DNA of 64,000 nt from Chalciporus piperatus. Lineage: Eukaryota; Basidiomycota; Agaricomycetes; Boletales; Boletaceae. The notes under the pieces are model-generated. The model did no database searches. It had not been told where the DNA came from and was given only the letters and a program-made list of their open reading frames with translations. Below, piece after piece: positions 1 through 11,800 of this stretch (position 1 is its first letter; every line of letters starts with the position of its first letter). The stretch is taken from assembly GCA_038093975.1 (NCBI GenBank), contig JBBPTG010000001.1, positions 1,116,001 to 1,180,000 on the forward strand. Direction: 5' to 3'. The translations under genes were made by a program, and so were the position numbers.

Positions 1-622
1 AGACTGACGAAGAACGAGGTCTGCCTGGGCGAGGAATATTTGACATAGAAGCTTTCGCCTCGTGACTCTGCACGATCTGCTGCAATTCATGCACGCGAGA
101 CTCGAGAGCACGCTTCTCTCGTTGAACAGCCTGGTGTTCTGTGGTATTCGTTTGAGAGTGAAGTGAAACGGTATCGAGCGTCGATTCGAGTTCTTTCCTC
201 GCGCGCTCTTCGGCCTTAAGCTTCTCTTGGGTGGATTGCAGGGCGAGCTCAGAATTTCGTAGAGACATGCGCTCCCTCTTGAGGTCAGCAGAGCGAGCAG
301 AAAGGTCGCCCTCCAACTGGAGAGCTCTTTCAGCCTCTCTATTTAACTACGTCGATGTGTCAGTAGGACATCACACGACCAATGAAAGTAATGCTGACTT
401 TGTAAACGGCTTCATTGAACGACGCCCTTAGCTCTTCAAGTTCCGCATCGCGTCTCATGAGTTGAGTTCGTAGTCCTGCATTTTCGGTTTCTGAAAGATG
501 TCTCGATGAGCATGCTCGAATGGCAATCGGACAGTAGTTCGCCAACCTCGGCTTGCGAGCTTGTCCTTGAGCGCCTGAGTTTCTTCTGAGATGTCGTTCT
601 TCCCAAGATCCCTTAAGGACAT
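1..622 (-). CDS. Coiled-coil protein, N-terminal part (runs off the window)
   Basis: This is a partial minus-strand gene. It starts at the ATG at 622-620, in good context, and continues past the left edge. Exons are 622-547, 490-408 and 346-<1; both introns are GT-AG, of 56 and 61 nt. The translation begins MSLRDLGKNDISEETQALKD and is highly charged throughout, rich in E, K, R, L and Q. A heptad-like pattern such as RDAELEELRASFNEA and AEERARKELESTLDT indicates a long coiled coil. Near the window edge the protein becomes Pro/Arg/Ser-rich (IPRPGRPRSS). No catalytic domain is visible. Structural, cytoskeletal or tethering roles are possible, but the family cannot be named from this fragment. 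Confidence 0.7.
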
Positions 623-886
623 GGTGGATGGTAGGCTGTGGTGGAAAGCCCGGACGTCGTCTTGATCGATGAAGACCCTCGCAATCAGGTCTTAGACTAT
701 TGCTTGCTCTATTACAAGTCAAAGTCAAGTCAGGCAGCCGACCTCAAACTTGGCCACGCAAACAACCGTACACAAAGTGGACGCGTTCGATCACGTGGTC
801 GTGTTCTTTATTCTGGCAACCGCACGTTGAGTCGAGCAACTTAAATTACAGGATATTCAAGCCTTCTAACACATCTATGTCTCAGC

Positions 887-2385
887 CTAGCCTCCAATTC
901 CGTCCGTGGCCAGTCCCTTGACCAACTTTAAGACCTCAGCTGCAGCCCCCCAAGACGCCTGGTAACCTCCCGCTCTGTCAAGAGAATATCAGTTGTGGAT
1001 TATCTCCTATCTACGAGATCACTCACCCAAAGCCGTACGCATGCACAACGTGCATACTACCTTCTCCCAAACCCGCCGCATCCCAAGGTGTAAGCCCGTG
1101 GTTGTTACCCAGAGGGAACTTGACGACTTCCGCCTCGAGCCGTGCTCCGCCTTTTCTTGCAGGCCGTAATCCTACCTGGTGTCTCAGAATCTTGGTTTTG
1201 CTACTGTCCCGTAGCGAAGGTGCAAGCTCTGCACAGCTCTCGAATATACGCTGTGCGATATCCATGTCAAGAGAGGTATCCCAGCTTCCAGCTTGGAATG
1301 TTCCCCCTAGAAGCGCGGTATCTGGATACTTCTCTCCAGGACGCGGGATAATGTACGTCGCATTCTGTGTCGAATGGTCCTCTGTGCGTATGCTTAAAAG
1401 GCTGAACAGTTTTTGCTCACAAACGTACGCACCGCCCTCGACAGCCAAGAATTCTTGTAGACCAGGCGATTGCACCAAAATTGCCTGACCACGTATCGGA
1501 TATAACTTGGTATCTTCCACGCCAATGATGGATCTCGAGCCTGACATATCGCGGTTAAAATTCTTCCAAAGTAATTTCGCATTCTTCCGCCCACCCAGAG
1601 AACTGGCATTTACGAGTATGCCTCCAGCCCCGACTAATAGCCGCAGCTCTTCCAAGCTTCTCACATGTCGTCGCTCAAAGGTAACATTGCGAGATACCAA
1701 TTCGGATTTCAGCCAAGGAATATACTCTTGAGGATTCACTGATATGGTGCCAAAACGAACTCCGGTAGTGTAAGGTTCTGGGACGTCAGATCGGTCGAGC
1801 TCTCCGAACTGAGGTGGTGATACATGAACCTTCTTGCTTCTTCCTCCCGTAAACGATTGCGGCGTTGCTCACCTCATGAACCAGTTTGCTCCACCACAAC
1901 TCCGAAGGGTCTCCGGCTCGCTTCATATAGATCTTCGATGACAATTTCTGTGTACTATTGAGCCGTGATGAAAATAACTTGAGCTTGGCACATCCACCTT
2001 GACCAAACCAGTTGGAATCATCTCCCAGAATTTATTACTTCCGCATGAAATTAGGGAACGTTGTGGTCAGCGATCTGCAGACTCACAAAGTCGACTGTTC
2101 CCAGTCATGGACCCGACGATCTATGCCGCCGTATGGCATAGGGGACCAATTTGCACCCTAGCTCCGGAAAGGATCAGCGTATACAATCGTTGATTCGGAG
2201 GGACGACACACAGCGAAAGGGCTTGCCCAAGCCTGGGAATCCATATCTTCAGGCATGTCTCGTGCGATGACTGTAATCTTGAAGGTGACATCTGGGTCTG
2301 TCGCTGCTAGATATGCAACAGTTAATCCGATAACACCCGCACCGAGCACAACCAAGTGCCTTTGTGTAGCGCCGATCTCGGTCAT
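887..2385 (-). CDS. DAO: D-amino-acid oxidase (FAD-dependent, DAO family)
   Basis: The enzyme oxidatively deaminates D-amino acids to 2-oxo acids, ammonia and hydrogen peroxide, using FAD. Exons: 2385-2212, 2157-2087, 2037-1998, 1947-1873, 1808-1027 and 974-887, giving 409 aa. The N-terminal Rossmann dinucleotide motif [10 protein letters not shown] lies at about residues 12-21. The family motif SPFAGANWSP appears only after exons 1 and 2 are joined. [12 protein letters not shown] carries the substrate-carboxylate arginine. [15 protein letters not shown], the C-terminal FAD-contact signature, is split by the last intron. The protein ends ...DGIGG with no SKL-type tripeptide, so peroxisomal targeting is not evident. 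Length is normal for fungal DAO (about 350-410 aa). Family assignment is firm; substrate preference is unknown. Confidence 0.93.
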
Positions 2386-4227
2386 CGTCGTCGTCGATCA
2401 CAAGAATTGCTGGCGTGTCGATGACTCACCGCGGGAAATCTATAGCTTGCTATCTTGGGGAGTACAAGTGCCAGTCAGGCCAGGTACTTCAAGTTCCCAA
2501 GGCCGTAGTGTGTCTCATACGAAAGCTCTAGCAAGAGGTTGTAGTTACAGTTTGAGCATATCTCCAGAGAGATGAGCGTAGATCATCATGCGTCCGAAAC
2601 CGTCAGTCTCGATATGACGGAATGACGAAGGGTTGCTAATAAACCTATGTTACACGTAGACGCATATGCTTAAATAGCGCAGAGCGGGTCAGCAGCTCAG
2701 TCCGAGGTCAAAACGTTCCGGCCGTTCGACTGGTGAACCTGTCCAACGGAAATAAACGTGCAGTCATCCCCACAACGTGATCTTTCTCAGTTGTACACCC
2801 GGGCCACTGGCGTCATTGCGTGCTACGAATAGAGCACCCAAACGCGTGCCTTGATCAATACAGTCAGAGCTTACAGCGTCATGAGAAACTCTTGGTCAAG
2901 AACGACTCACATCCTGATAAGCCTTCATCTAGGCATGGAGTTGCAGATAAGCCGGCACCTTCTAATGCATCCGTCATTTGGCCATATGTCCCACAGAAAA
3001 GCGCATCCGTGGTTCTATAACCGCGGCTCCCTTGCGTTACATTGCCCCCATTGAACGGGGGCCACTAGTATTTCCGGGTGAACTGTTCATCCCGGCTTCA
3101 AGCACTGCAGATCTGATAGTGTTCTGTAAGTGGACCAGTCTGTCTTTGCGGATCATCTGTGGGAACCTATCTCTCGGAGCGAATTGTATTAAGATGTTAT
3201 GGATGCCTGGAGTAGGTGGCGGCGGTAAGTGGCTTAGTACGCTGGGAAATGCCGTGACGCGTTGAACATGAGGAGTTTGAACTTTGTGAGGGGATAGGAT
3301 GATGTGGTGATGGACATTGCTCTGGCGACGCTCCACAAGTTTTTCGCCTAAATAAGGAAGACGGTGATCCTAGGGGAAAAGGCGGGAAACGAGGTGCAGT
3401 GGAGATGCCAGACTGCTCGATCAGACAAGGGTCACGATACGCCAGTGTTTGGTCTTGATCGTGTCGAGGCGTTTCTAAGTTACTGCGTCGCTTTGGGGCA
3501 ACAGAAACGTTTTCGAATTCGAGTATATAGGGGATACCGTAGGAGGTGAACTTGATGTCTCGAGTCATACTATACTGACTGCTTGGAGGTGAACTAGGCA
3601 GAGATGGAAAAGCATAGATTGAAGATACATAGGGTCTGCAAAGGAACTGACGAGTCCTCGCTTTTATCACGTTTCCTGCCATGGGGCGCGACGCGAAAGT
3701 TCGCACAGGGTCTCCAGTCGACCCAAAGTCGACCACTTAGCGGCCCACTAGACTGGTCCCGGTCAGCTTGGGACGTACATGATTAGTAAGCCATCAGAGA
3801 AGGAGGGGCATGGAGTGGATGCCGGCAAGATGTGGAACTGGGTGGAGTCTTTCATCGATAAGAGCGACGCTCGCGACGCTGACCGATTCAGAGTGAGCTG
3901 GCAGCAAGAATGGACTAGAAAATTCGATAATTTATTCATGAAATGCATGAAATTAATATGAGTGTTCAGCTCAGACGAGCGGAGGCGTGTACGTGCACAA
4001 AACATGGTCGGTGAGATGTCGGAGGGTAGAGATGTTGTCGAAGCGTCGATGTCATGAAACTATGACGTCGTCCCACTCACCTTCCTTTTGTGGCAGACGT
4101 GTTTTCATTTTGCAACTATTTCATCGAATTGATAAAATCGCGTACGCGCTCGATACCGTCCCCGCCATAAAAAGGTCGGTCTCTCGTATCCCACAAACAT
4201 TCCCGCTCTTCCTCTTCCCCCTTCCAC
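2386..4227. other. 1.8 kb region without a confident gene
   Basis: No recognisable family is seen between the oxidase start and the DUF89 gene. The most gene-like stretch is an open minus-strand frame at 3336-3037 (99 codons), which includes TPHVQRVTAFPSVLSHLPPP. It overlaps a second minus frame at 3736-3197 (179 codons, Ser/Pro-rich). I could not join either into a convincing multi-exon model. The right end is the promoter of the plus-strand DUF89 gene, with an AT-rich CATAAAAAGG element at 4166. A degenerate or lineage-specific gene on the minus strand remains possible. Confidence 0.4.
4166..4175 (+). promoter_or_regulatory. TATA-like element upstream of the DUF89 gene
   Basis: CATAAAAAGG lies 53-62 bp before the ATG at 4228, followed by a CT-rich tract. 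This is the usual arrangement of a fungal core promoter. The call rests on sequence and spacing only. Confidence 0.45.
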
Positions 4228-6211
4228 ATGCAGTCCGAGTACTTCCCTCCCACTCCCGCTGCTTCTGACCATGCAGACTCAGCGCCAGCCATGACGACGC
4301 CCGCCCCAAACGGTGTTTCTGTCAGGGCTGAACCCATTGTCGCACATGCCAACGGCGCGCCTCCCTCGACCGCCGTGCCATCGCGCGTTACCCTGCATCT
4401 TGGGCATTTGCCTCAGAAGAAAGACATCAAAGCGCCATGGCCCCGAACGCCATCAAGGGTGCGCGTCTTCAATTTGCCACCGAATGTTGCCTTTAACACT
4501 CTGTAGGTCGACCCAAACAACCCACCGTGGCCCGCATTCCGCGGTTATCACGAGTACTCCTTCGCCCACGCAACCATGGGCGTTCGTCTTCCCACTATTT
4601 TGGGAAAAGCTATTGACGACGCTTCGCGTACTCTTAATGAGCAATCCGCGGAAGACCGCATCATTGACCTTGCCGAATGTCTCGAGAGAATGGATATCCT
4701 CATGGTTGACCTGAGTGGAAACGCCAAGCTCCGGCCTATCATCGACGACGGTGAAGGCGATGTTGCCTTGTGGAACAAGGAAATCGCGAAATATTTCCAG
4801 GGTGAGCGATTATGCGGATGCCATGTCCCAATGTTAATCGTCGGTTGGTTCAGGCAAAGACTTCATGAATGCGCCTTGGCTTTTCGCCGAAGCTTACAAG
4901 TACCGTCGCTTGCACGAATGCTTCAGTGTAAGCAAGTTCTGGAGAGATTATGATGTGTTTTATCGCCAGAAGGTACGCCCATCGGTCCTCATTGGACGCA
5001 GGGGTATTGATATTGTGCGACAGTGTGACACTTTCTCGAGATCGGCTGAGGCTGTCTTTGAGCTCTCTATGCGTTTCGCGGAGCCATTCAGGCAGCCTGA
5101 AAACGTCTGTGATAAGGAAAAGGCTGAGGCCGAGCGACTGATGTTTTTGGAACTCACACAAGGTCCGTGTGCTCGATTTGGAAGGGTTACTTTTCCTAAC
5201 GTTTAACTAGTCTGCTTGTGGGGGAACTCCACTGACCTGTCATTGCTCATTAACATGACGGAAGAGCAAATCAAGTCTTTGCAGTCTACTGGGGGCGACC
5301 ATCTCGCCGCGACTGAAAAGAACATTCTGGGTAACCATATGAATCAGCTGTGGGAAACCGTTAAAGAACTTCGCGAGAAGACTGGCGGTCGAATCGACTT
5401 CGTCTTGGACAATGCCGGTTTCGAGTTGTATTGTGACTGTGTTTATGGTGCGCACAAGCATTATGAAATCCTCGGTTGCTGTATTAACTTGCGGATGTGT
5501 AGCCGACTTTCTTATCCAGAGTGGTCTGGCAAAACAAGTCAGATTCCATGGCAAACGATACCCTTGGTTTGTCTCAGATGTCACCCGGAAAGATTGGGAG
5601 TGGCTCTTGAACACGATGGTATATGGACACCTTTTCCCCAAAGCATCTGAAGCGGAAAGAGAATCACTCAGGCGGCTTGGAGCTCGCTGGAAGGTGAGGT
5701 GTTCGCATTCATGGCAAGATCCAATCCCTGAGCAATTGTCGATTAGCAATATGAGAAGGAGGGCAAATGGGTTTACGAGCAGCATCCCTTCTGGTGCACT
5801 GGCTATACCTATTGGGACCTACACAGCGAAGCACCGGATCTGTTCCTCCACCTTTCACGCTCAGATCTCGTCTTCTTCAAGGGCGACCTTAACCATCGCA
5901 AGCTGACATATGACTGCGCCGCTCCCGCGAGCACTCCTTTCGACATCGCGATTGGTCCTATGGCCAGTGCCGCGGGTGCTCCCAAGGTGTGCAGCATGCG
6001 AACCATCAAAAGCGATGTTGTGGTTGGCCTTGGAGACGAGGGGGATAGAATCGCAGAGAAACTTGACAAAGAAGAGCCTGGATGGAAGATCAGCGGGAAA
6101 TATGTGAGATTCGCACTTTCAACTCCGTCTGATTATTTCCTTATGCGTGTTCGCTAGGCTGTTGTCTTGCTATCTGAAGGTCGTCCAGGAGAAAAGGTCC
6201 GCTTTGCGTGA
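4228..6211 (+). CDS. DUF89 damage-control phosphatase, ARMT1-like
   Basis: DUF89 subfamily III enzymes are metal-dependent phosphatases acting on sugar phosphates; the human member ARMT1 was also reported as a protein-glutamate methyltransferase. Exons: 4228-4458, 4507-4801, 4854-4972, 5024-5162, 5211-5447, 5503-5693, 5747-6103 and 6158-6211, giving 540 aa. Family hallmarks are visible: FVLDNAGFELYCD (the DNxG metal site), FVSDVTRKDWEWLL, FFKGDLNHRKL (the GDLNxRK motif) and LWGNSTDLSLL. The conserved domain begins at VDPNNPPWPAFRGYHEYSFA in exon 2. The 77 residues before it, Ala/Pro-rich, are an extension I do not recognise. Intron 1 is 48 nt, a multiple of three, and ends CTGTAG, so its retention would give an in-frame stop just before the domain. 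Homologues at both ends of the protein make completeness likely. Confidence 0.92.
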
Positions 6212-7515
6212 AATACCACATGCGCTGGCAACTTCCAGCCATTCCATGCCCACGTTTTTGTCTTATGTCCCTCCTTCCTTGATATCTCGTCTGTCCGTGC
6301 CTCATGTACTATAGTGTATGTTTATGTTGTTATATTAGAGCACCAGGCCCGCCTGAGCTGGGGCACAGGTCGATCGCGAATACAACATCTTCCCCGACAT
6401 TACCTCGACAAGTACAAGATGCTTGGACCATGGCCTAACGAACATTATCGCCGGACCATACTAGGCTCTGCTACCGCATGGCTCTTCCCAAAAATACTAG
6501 GCAAGGAAGGTGAGGGACTATGTACGTCGGCCGCACATGCTGCCACGAGCAAAGCCAATCAGAACTCGGAACTAAGGGCTTGGCATGTACAGGTACTTTG
6601 CAGCCTGCAGGTGATTGATCTGTGATTTGGCCGCCTGCCAAGACCAGGCCAGTACGGGTCCGAGGGGTCGGTATTTCCAGGCTGCATGATCACGCATCGT
6701 GTATCATGGAGACTCGAGAGTCACTGCGAAGAGAGAGGTGGCGTGGCGAGACTTGATTGAATATCGATGTTTGATTGGTAGTAGAGATTAGAGAAGGAAG
6801 ATCGCAACTGTGTTTAGCCTGCGAACATTTCCCACTCAGGCTTAACCTCCAGCGTGGCATGCGCAACGCAGACCCTTCCCACCATCGCGTTAGCGAGCTG
6901 GGTACCCCACGGAGACTCGAAAAAGCGTCGGTACTATTCCTGCGGCCAGCGTTATGGTTCCGCAATGGGACAATAGGTTACTCATCTTGGTAGATCTACT
7001 AACGTTGACATGAATCGTGCTGTGCATTGCCTTATCGCACTATCCCGCCAGGATTGTGCACTATTTTGCTCAGGTATGGATTCTTGTTATCTCACAACGT
7101 GTATAAACGACCTCGGTTTTGATAGTCCCAGGAGCATTGATTGCACAATTCGCGTCAGCGTCGATCTGCACACCCTAAGGAATTCGTCTCAATGAACGTC
7201 GTCTGCTGCCTTGCGGTGTCGAGTCTTCTGGTAGCTTCTGACACACGCGACAGACTCCGGTGAGCGTGCGTCAGTGGGAGGGGAATTCTGATCAAGCGAA
7301 AGAAGAACGGTTCCCATGTGTGGAGTGTCCAGTTGTGGATCGACATGTCTCCCTCTGCTTCTCAAAATATCGGTGGCCGCGTGATCATAGATATGGCCAG
7401 CGATGTGTTCCGGGGCCAATGATCATACGGAAGGACATCGTACAATTCCCTGTGGAAGAACATAAAAGGCCCAGGTACTTTTCTCCACGCTTTCAGCTGG
7501 TCGGGTCTGGCCAAC
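6212..7515. other. 1.3 kb intergenic region
   Basis: I see no gene here. Short open frames (for example 6314-6625 on plus) have no recognisable motif and no consistent splice pattern. The left part should hold the DUF89 3' UTR, and the right end is the promoter of the aspartic protease. Confidence 0.5.
7461..7469 (+). promoter_or_regulatory. TATA-like element of the aspartic protease
   Basis: CATAAAAGG lies 47-55 bp upstream of the ATG at 7516, in an otherwise mixed region. This fits a strongly expressed secreted-enzyme gene. Confidence 0.4.
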
Positions 7516-9128
7516 ATGTTCCCCTCTGCATCCTTGCTCACCATTTTGCTCCTCGCCCTCTCAATTGCGGCGACACCTGTCGAGGTTCGCTCGCCCCCTG
7601 TGACGTTGCCCTTCGCCAAGCGCATCAACACCAGCGGTGGCGCTATCAAGCTCGTTGAGCACGACCAGGCTCGTGCTGCTGCTCTGAAAGACCGTGCTAC
7701 TTCTGTTGCGAATGGCAAGCTCGACCGTCGCGCTGGTACCGCCGCAAGCTTCGCTGTCACCAACGAAGCCGTCTCCTACATTGCTGCAGTTCAAGTCGGC
7801 AACCCGGCCACCACCTGTAGGTTACTCCCCGTTTGCTAAACTTCACCGTGCTCACTTATCCACGAACAGACAACTTGATCGTCGACACTGGTTCTTCCAA
7901 CACCTGGGTTGGTGCTTCCACCAAGTACACCGCCACCAGTACCAGCACAGACACCAACCAGCCTGTGGTAAGTTTGATCGCCTTACTTGCCAAGTAGTGT
8001 TTATACCTTGACTTAGGCTGTCTCATACGGTTCTGGCTCTTTCTCTGGTTCGCCCAATGACGTTGATTAATGGGAATATGCTTCTGACTGTATTAAATAG
8101 GCACGGAATGGACCGACACCGTCACTCTCGGTCCGGGTCTCACTATCACCAAGCAATCCATTGGTGTTGCCAGCACTTCAACCGGCTTCACCGGTGTCGA
8201 CGGTATTCTCGGGTAAGCACATACCCTTCGTATAGAATCAGTGCCTTATTTTCTCCTTCAGTATTGGCCCCGAGATTTTGACCGAGGGCACTTTGACCAA
8301 CGAGACAAACACCGAGATCCCAACCGTCACTCAAAACCTCTACATTCAAGGGACTATCCCTGAGGAGGTTGTTGGTGTCTTCTTTGCACCCACTACCTCG
8401 CCGTCATCCACCAATGGTGAACTCACTTTCGGTGGTGTTGATACTACCAAGTACACTGGTACCTTGACCTACACGTCAGTTTTCAGTTATTATTGCCCCG
8501 ATAACATCTCATTAAATCGTTCAGTCCCTTGACCACGACCTCCCCTGCCATGTACTACTGGGGTATCGACGAGAGTATCACCTATGGCAGTAAGACGGTC
8601 TTGGCTACGACTGCTGGTATCGTCGACACTGGTACTACTTTGATCCTGCTCGCATCCAGTAAGTATAAAGAAGTTTGGTGGCGCTTACACGAGCACTAAG
8701 CTATCGATGAACAGACGCCTTCTCCGAATACCAGACCCTGACTGGTGGTGCGATGGACAACAACACCGGTCTGTTGAAGTTCACATCCGCTCAATATGCC
8801 GCTCTCCAGAACCTCAACTTCAACGTTGGCTCCGTGAGCATCCCTAAATCTTCTCACCCAGATATATAATTTCTTATGCCAACTTGTGCAGGTCACCTAC
8901 GCTTTGACTCCCAACGGCCAAATATGGCCTCGTGCACTCAACACCTACATCGGTGGTACTTCCGGCTCCATCTATGGTATCGTCAACAACCTCGGCACGC
9001 CATCCGGCCAGGGTTTCGACTTCATCAACGGCCAGTCCTTCCTCGAGCGCTTCTACAGTGTCTTCGACACCACCAGCTCTCGCATCGGTTTCGCAACCAC
9101 TACTTACACGGATGCCACCACCAACTAA
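7516..9128 (+). CDS. Secreted pepsin-like aspartic protease (family A1, polyporopepsin type)
   Basis: This is an extracellular acid endopeptidase. Exons: 7516-7816, 7870-7967, 8017-8047, 8101-8212, 8262-8474, 8525-8658, 8715-8833 and 8892-9128, giving 414 aa. The signal peptide is at residues 1-19 (hydrophobic SLLTILLLALSIAA). A propeptide of about 80 residues follows, with a basic KLDRRAG site before the mature chain. The two catalytic aspartates are in IVDTGSSNTWVGA (split by intron 1) and GIVDTGTTLILLA, and the flap tyrosine is in VSYGSGSFSGTEW. The C-terminus, SFLERFYSVFDTTSSRIGFA, is the normal pepsin ending. The mature chain looks Cys-poor, as in Irpex polyporopepsin. Exon 3 is only 31 nt. 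Role: protein digestion outside the hypha. Confidence 0.95.
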
Positions 9129-9668
9129 GTTGCACGCTGTTGGGAACAAATCTTTGTATTCCGGTGTAGTGCTAGTTGTATACATGAATATAAATTAACA
9201 TCCACATCTCTCACACCTAGAGTGATGATTCCTTTGAGGCTACGGCAGCATTTGCGAGCATGACTGATCGGCGGGGGTATCCCTGCGACACTTTGGATAG
9301 AATTATATCCTTGATGCCCTAGACAGACCGTTCATGCGATAACTACGAACAGAAATTGTACCCCAATAACGTCCACAGGTGTGAACGGATAAAAGCTCGG
9401 CATGCTGGATAAAATAGGCGCGTGATCATTCGTTGTTCTCAAAAACAATGACATTGTACACGAAGTCAGAGAGAGTCTGGGAGGCTCTTGGCAAATACAA
9501 ACCTTGCAGTTGAATACACGGATCTAGATGAGACGAATACAGCATGGGATGGCGGGTGATGAATGGGGGGTAATTGTAGAGCGAGTCCGCAGCGACAGAA
9601 AACGACACAAGCATGGCGAGGCGATTCGCACACCAGGTTGTCTGAAACCGCTGGTTGGTGATGGCGCA
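9129..9668. other. Convergent intergenic region
   Basis: This 540 bp lies between the 3' ends of the aspartic protease (plus) and the RING ligase (minus). I see no gene or RNA. It should hold both 3' UTRs. Confidence 0.5.
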
Positions 9669-11327
9669 TCAATCTATCTCTTCAATCCACCGTCCGGGGA
9701 AAGGAGGCGTGTTGCGAGAATGTACCTCTGAATTGATATCGCGGTTGACCCTTGAACGGTTGTATGAGTGGCTTTCATTGCTTCCGCCGGAGGTACCAGC
9801 ACCACCACCGAAAAAGCTCTGGAAGAAACCAGTGCCACGACCTCTATCAGTATTTCCGGGTGATCGCGGACGTGGACCTGACGAAGGACTGGTGCGGTTG
9901 CCGCTTGGACCGCCTCCAGAGGGCCCTCCAGGAGAATGTTGTTGAGGCTGAGGTATCAATGCGTACCTAGATAACAAATCGTCATACATGACAACACACG
10001 ACACAAAGGAGGAGGCGAACCTGCATACAGGACATGTTCCGCTCGACTTAAGCCAGGGCAGAATACAACCCTCGTGGAATGGGTGCTTGCACGGAAGTGT
10101 GATTACGAGCAATTCGTCTGGATCTTCAGGATTTAATTTGAAGGATTCTTTGCAAACTGCACAATCCTTGTCCAACAGCGGAGCTGAATACATATCAGAC
10201 CGAGGGTAATGCAAGAAGGTGTACACGTACAGCCCTCTGTGAGTACTTCTTTGGGTAATTTAGTGACAATCTCGTCGGTTGCAGGTACCGGCCTCCCCGC
10301 AATGGACGTCTCGGCAAGATGACCCAATATTTGGTCCAATGCTTTGGGATGATTAGGACGATTCGTAGTAAGATGGAAGGATACCAACCTTCCTGGTTGA
10401 AGACGTAGTCTCCCCATTGCCCCGACGGAGGCATACCCAATAGCTCTCCGAAGGGGTCGCCCCGGCCACCGGGCTGATCACGGCCAAATAGAGCCAGTAG
10501 ATACTGTGCCATCAGTGGACCACCGATATCACCTTGTGGGTGTGGGAGGGTGTTGTTTGCATTATCTGGTCCGCGCCGTAGGAATCTGGTGGAAGATTAG
10601 CAGATGAAGATTAGAAAGGAAAGAGGACACACTCAAACATGGTGGGTACGGGACGATCACCCGACCCGAGTGTATTAGGGCCACCAAAAACGATGGTTCT
10701 AGTGCCTCCACCATTGGATCCACCGCTGCGGTATTCGAAGTGATAGGCTGTCGCTGCCTACAATGTCGTCATGAAGCAAGCGTTTACTAGTGGCATGATT
10801 TGACACATACAGGATGGTTATCTGGGGTGCGTGAACTGGCGGAAAACTGAGGCGGAGATTGAGGCGAAGGAGGCGATGGCGGCATGTGAGTATCCTCGTC
10901 GCTTCTCCAACCGCCTGTAAAGTGACAATCAATATGATTGAGGGAAGGGATCAATTGAATACTCACGTAGGAACCCTTGGAATGCGTTGGGAAATTGATG
11001 AGGTATATCAGAAGTGTGCGCAGCCCGATGTTGAACTCTCGGGTCATCTGCGGGATTCTCGAGCTGTCGACAAGGGTCAGCTAGTCATGGTGGCATTGGC
11101 AATAAGGCACGATACCTTCTCAACGAAAGACCCGCGGCAGGAGGCGCAGATTGGATCTGGAGTCTGTTGAAGGTAATGGTGAGGCAGAGGGAATGGGCGC
11201 TGGGATGCGACATACCATGAGAGGCCGCATCTCTGCATGACACTGAAAGGAAGTGTGAGATGGAATGTCGTTGAGTATAAGCAAGACGTACTTCGTGACA
11301 GTACCACAATGGTTCTCTTGAGGACAT
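9669..11327 (-). CDS. RING-H2 E3 ubiquitin ligase with N-terminal zinc ribbon (RNF115/126-like)
   Basis: This is a probable E3 enzyme that brings an E2-ubiquitin to substrates. The start at 11327 reads MSSREPLWYCHE. After two short introns come CHAEMRPLM and TPDPICASCRGSFVEK, which together form a CxxC...CxxC zinc ribbon as in RNF126/RNF115. The middle is Gly/Pro-rich and low complexity. The C-terminal RING-H2 reads CAVCKESF...LPCKHPFHEGCILPWL...CPVC, with Cys, Cys, Cys-His, His, Cys and Cys in canonical spacing. A 54-nt stretch after CPVC (GTTCGC...CTAG on minus) is open in frame but has intron ends and is probably spliced. The tail is Gly/Ser/Arg-rich with SFFGGGAGTSGG. RNF126-type ligases work in quality control with BAG6-like factors; that role is inferred here. 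Exact internal exon ends were not all fixed. Confidence 0.88.
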
Positions 11328-11800
11328 TGTCTTTGTCGTCGTCGTCGATGATGGCGATGATGAGCCACGACTTCAAGTTGAAGCTGTGTATATGACACCA
11401 ATTATGCTGCCCCACAACTCCCCGAGTTTTTACCATATTTAGCCACCTCACCGAAGACTAAGAAGCGGAAGATCCCGTTCGCTCTAAACCATCGACACGT
11501 CGTCATGAGTCTGGTCGAGGTTAGTATCTGGATCTATTGCGATCTCTAGTTGGGATGAACATCTGTTCCCTATTATACGATCTATTCATGAGATCACCCT
11601 TCGTTTAGCTGATTCCACTCTCCGTCATCCCATCCAATGCATCTCGCTGACCCCGTCTTTCCCCAGATCCTCGTCACGGAGAAAGGTTGTCTTTTTTCTA
11701 GTTTTTACATGTCGGAAATGACATACGATGACATATGCGCATAGTGTAGGATTCAAACACGTGATGGCATGAGTTTCATTCCAGGTTGTCTTGAACGTCG
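11328..11800. other. Divergent intergenic region
   Basis: This stretch lies between the start of the RING ligase (minus) and the start of the membrane protein (plus). An ATG near 11504 (MSLVE) is followed at once by a GT donor-like site, and could be a tiny upstream exon or 5' UTR of the plus gene. Otherwise I see no coding signal. Confidence 0.4.

Noticed and set aside
3037..3736. Overlapping minus-strand frames of 99 and 179 codons
   Set aside because: They overlap in different frames and could not be joined by good splice sites. No motif was recognised. Kept as a note in the gap entry, not as a gene.
6314..6625. 103-codon plus-strand frame downstream of the DUF89 gene
   Set aside because: Odd composition, no motif and no homology that I recognise; probably non-coding.
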